A DNA stretch of 23,808 nucleotides from assembly GCA_035294855.1 (NCBI GenBank), contig DATGKD010000153.1, positions 1 to 23,808 of the forward strand, read 5' to 3'. Of this stretch, positions 22,670 through 23,808 are shown one piece after another (position 1 is the stretch's first letter; each line of letters opens with the position of its first letter). This stretch comes from DATGKD01 sp035294855. Lineage in GTDB: Bacteria; Actinomycetota; Acidimicrobiia; Acidimicrobiales; UBA8190. The notes under the pieces were generated by a model, which had not been told where the DNA came from, searched no databases, and saw only the letters and a program-made list of their open reading frames with translations. The translations under genes and the position numbers were made by a program.

Positions 22670-23808
22670 TCAGAGATCGCGCGCCAAGCGCAAGCCAGTG
22701 AACGGCCAACGGGCCGCGGGAGGGAAGAAGTTGCGGTAGGTAGCGCGGATGTGGTCGGCCGGAGTGACGCAGCTCCCGCCGCGCAGCACGTACTGGTTCA
22801 CCATGAACTTGCCGTTGTACTCACCCACAGCCCCCGGCGCGGGCTGGAACCTGGGGTACGGGCTGTACGAGCTGGACGTCCATTGCCAGACGTCGCCGTA
22901 GAGCGACACCGCCTGCGTCGGACGCGGGTGCAGCGTCGAAGGGTCGAGGAAGTTGCCCTCGGGCGCGACCGGCCACGCCGCGGCTTCCCATTCGGCCTCC
23001 GTCGGCAGTCGGACGCCCGACCAACGCGCGAAGGCATCGGCCTCGTAGTAGCTGACGTGGCACACGGGCTCCGCCCGGTCGAGGAGTTGCGGGCCGCCCA
23101 GCGTGAAGATCCACCAGTCGTCGACCACCTTCGACCAGTACAGCGGCGCCTGCCACCCCTCGTTCTGCACGACGGCCCAGCCGTCCGAGAGCCAGAGCTC
23201 GGGCCGGGAGTAACCGCCGTCGTCCACGAACGCCTCCCATTCGCCGCACGTCACGAGCCGGTCCCCGAGGGCGAACGGCTCGAGGTGAGCGGTATGGCGG
23301 GGGAACTCGTTGTCGAAGCCGAAGCCGCCGCCGGGGTGGCCGATGTCGACTTCGCCGCCCCCGTGCTCGATCCAGCCCAGCGGACGCGACTCCTGCGGGG
23401 GTGCGACGGTGACCGTCGTGTACGCGGGCTGCAGGGGGTTGCACGACAGGACGTGCTTGATGTCCATGAGCAGCAGTTCCTGGTGCTGTTGCTCGTGATG
23501 GAGACCGAGCTCCACGGTGTCCGCGACCTCGTCGGGAAGCGACCTTGCGAGCAGCCGCTCCATGCCGTCGTCGACGTGCCGGCGGTACTGGGCGATCTCG
23601 CCGACCCCGGGGCGGGACACGACGCCCCGGCTCGGCCTCGGGTGCCTTGCCCCCAGGCCCTCGTAATAGGAATTGAAGAGGTAGGCGTAGACGGAGTGGA
23701 ACGGACGGTAGGCGCCCTCGTGGGCCTGGAGCACGAACGTCTCGAAGAACCACGAGGTGTGGGCGCGGTGCCATTTCGTCGGACTGACGTCGGGCATCGA
23801 CTGCACCG
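22670..23808 (-). CDS. egtB: Hercynine oxygenase / sulfoxide synthase EgtB, 5' end beyond window
   Basis: A non-haem iron enzyme that joins a sulfur donor (gamma-glutamylcysteine or cysteine) to hercynine with oxygen. The DinB-like iron-binding domain supplies the three histidines: one in TKWHRAHTSWFFE and two in HHEQQHQELLLMDIKH. The C-terminal formylglycine-generating-enzyme-like domain shows RLPTEAEWEAAAW, GDVWQWTSSSYSPYPRF, YNGKFMVNQYVLRGGSC and the final FTGLRLARD. About 379 codons are present. Homologues are about 420-440 residues and have more sequence before QSMPDVSPTKWH, so the gene runs off the right edge; the GTG near 23806 is internal. Cysteine versus gamma-glutamylcysteine use cannot be decided by eye. 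Confidence 0.94.
   Translation of the reverse strand, partial: VQSMPDVSPTKWHRAHTSWFFETFVLQAHEGAYRPFHSVYAYLFNSYYEGLGARHPRPSRGVVSRPGVGEIAQYRRHVDDGMERLLARSLPDEVADTVELGLHHEQQHQELLLMDIKHVLSCNPLQPAYTTVTVAPPQESRPLGWIEHGGGEVDIGHPGGGFGFDNEFPRHTAHLEPFALGDRLVTCGEWEAFVDDGGYSRPELWLSDGWAVVQNEGWQAPLYWSKVVDDWWIFTLGGPQLLDRAEPVCHVSYYEADAFARWSGVRLPTEAEWEAAAWPVAPEGNFLDPSTLHPRPTQAVSLYGDVWQWTSSSYSPYPRFQPAPGAVGEYNGKFMVNQYVLRGGSCVTPADHIRATYRNFFPPAARWPFTGLRLARDL

Overview
The window is high-GC DNA with many GTG starts, ATGA/GTGA stop-start overlaps and few T-rich terminators. Its gene order is a textbook actinobacterial chromosomal block. On the minus strand, in transcription order, it reads argS - lysA - hom - thrC - rho - rpmE - prfA - prmC - tsaC(sua5) - glyA - wecA-like - two small AtpI/AtpZ-type proteins - atpB - atpE - atpF - atpH. 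The same order is known from Mycobacterium and Streptomyces, apart from thrB, which usually lies between thrC and rho and is not seen here. The separate, unfused atpF and atpH, the many GTG starts and the general protein style would fit a deep-branching actinobacterium such as an Acidimicrobiia member. That placement is inference.

Positions 1-4093 hold the 5' part of the F0F1 ATP synthase operon and a WecA/Rfe-type lipid-linked glycan initiator. Positions 4098-10187 hold glyA and the translation/transcription-termination set: tRNA t6A synthesis, release factor 1 and its methylase, ribosomal protein L31 and Rho. Positions 10517-16088 hold aspartate-family amino-acid synthesis (homoserine dehydrogenase, threonine synthase, diaminopimelate decarboxylase) and arginyl-tRNA synthetase. 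Several junctions carry strong hairpins: rpmE/prfA at 8231-8260 and argS/lysA at 14415-14450.

From 16238 the strand switches. A tRNA-Arg(CCG) is followed by an accessory plus-strand region. It contains a probably leaderless gene for a membrane/exported protein, and a secreted Ser/Gly-rich protein with six LVNVTAPxQVG repeats preceded by a large structured RNA element and a strong ribosome binding site. These are followed by a six-membrane-segment PAS-GGDEF-EAL cyclic-di-GMP enzyme and a stand-alone receiver-domain protein. This is the least conventional part of the window and the best place to look for something undescribed. A link between c-di-GMP signalling and the secreted repeat protein is suggested only by adjacency.

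The right end (21686-23808, minus strand) carries egtB (cut by the window edge) and egtD of ergothioneine synthesis, directly adjacent and without the usual egtC between them. It converges with the receiver gene across a hairpin-rich intergenic region.
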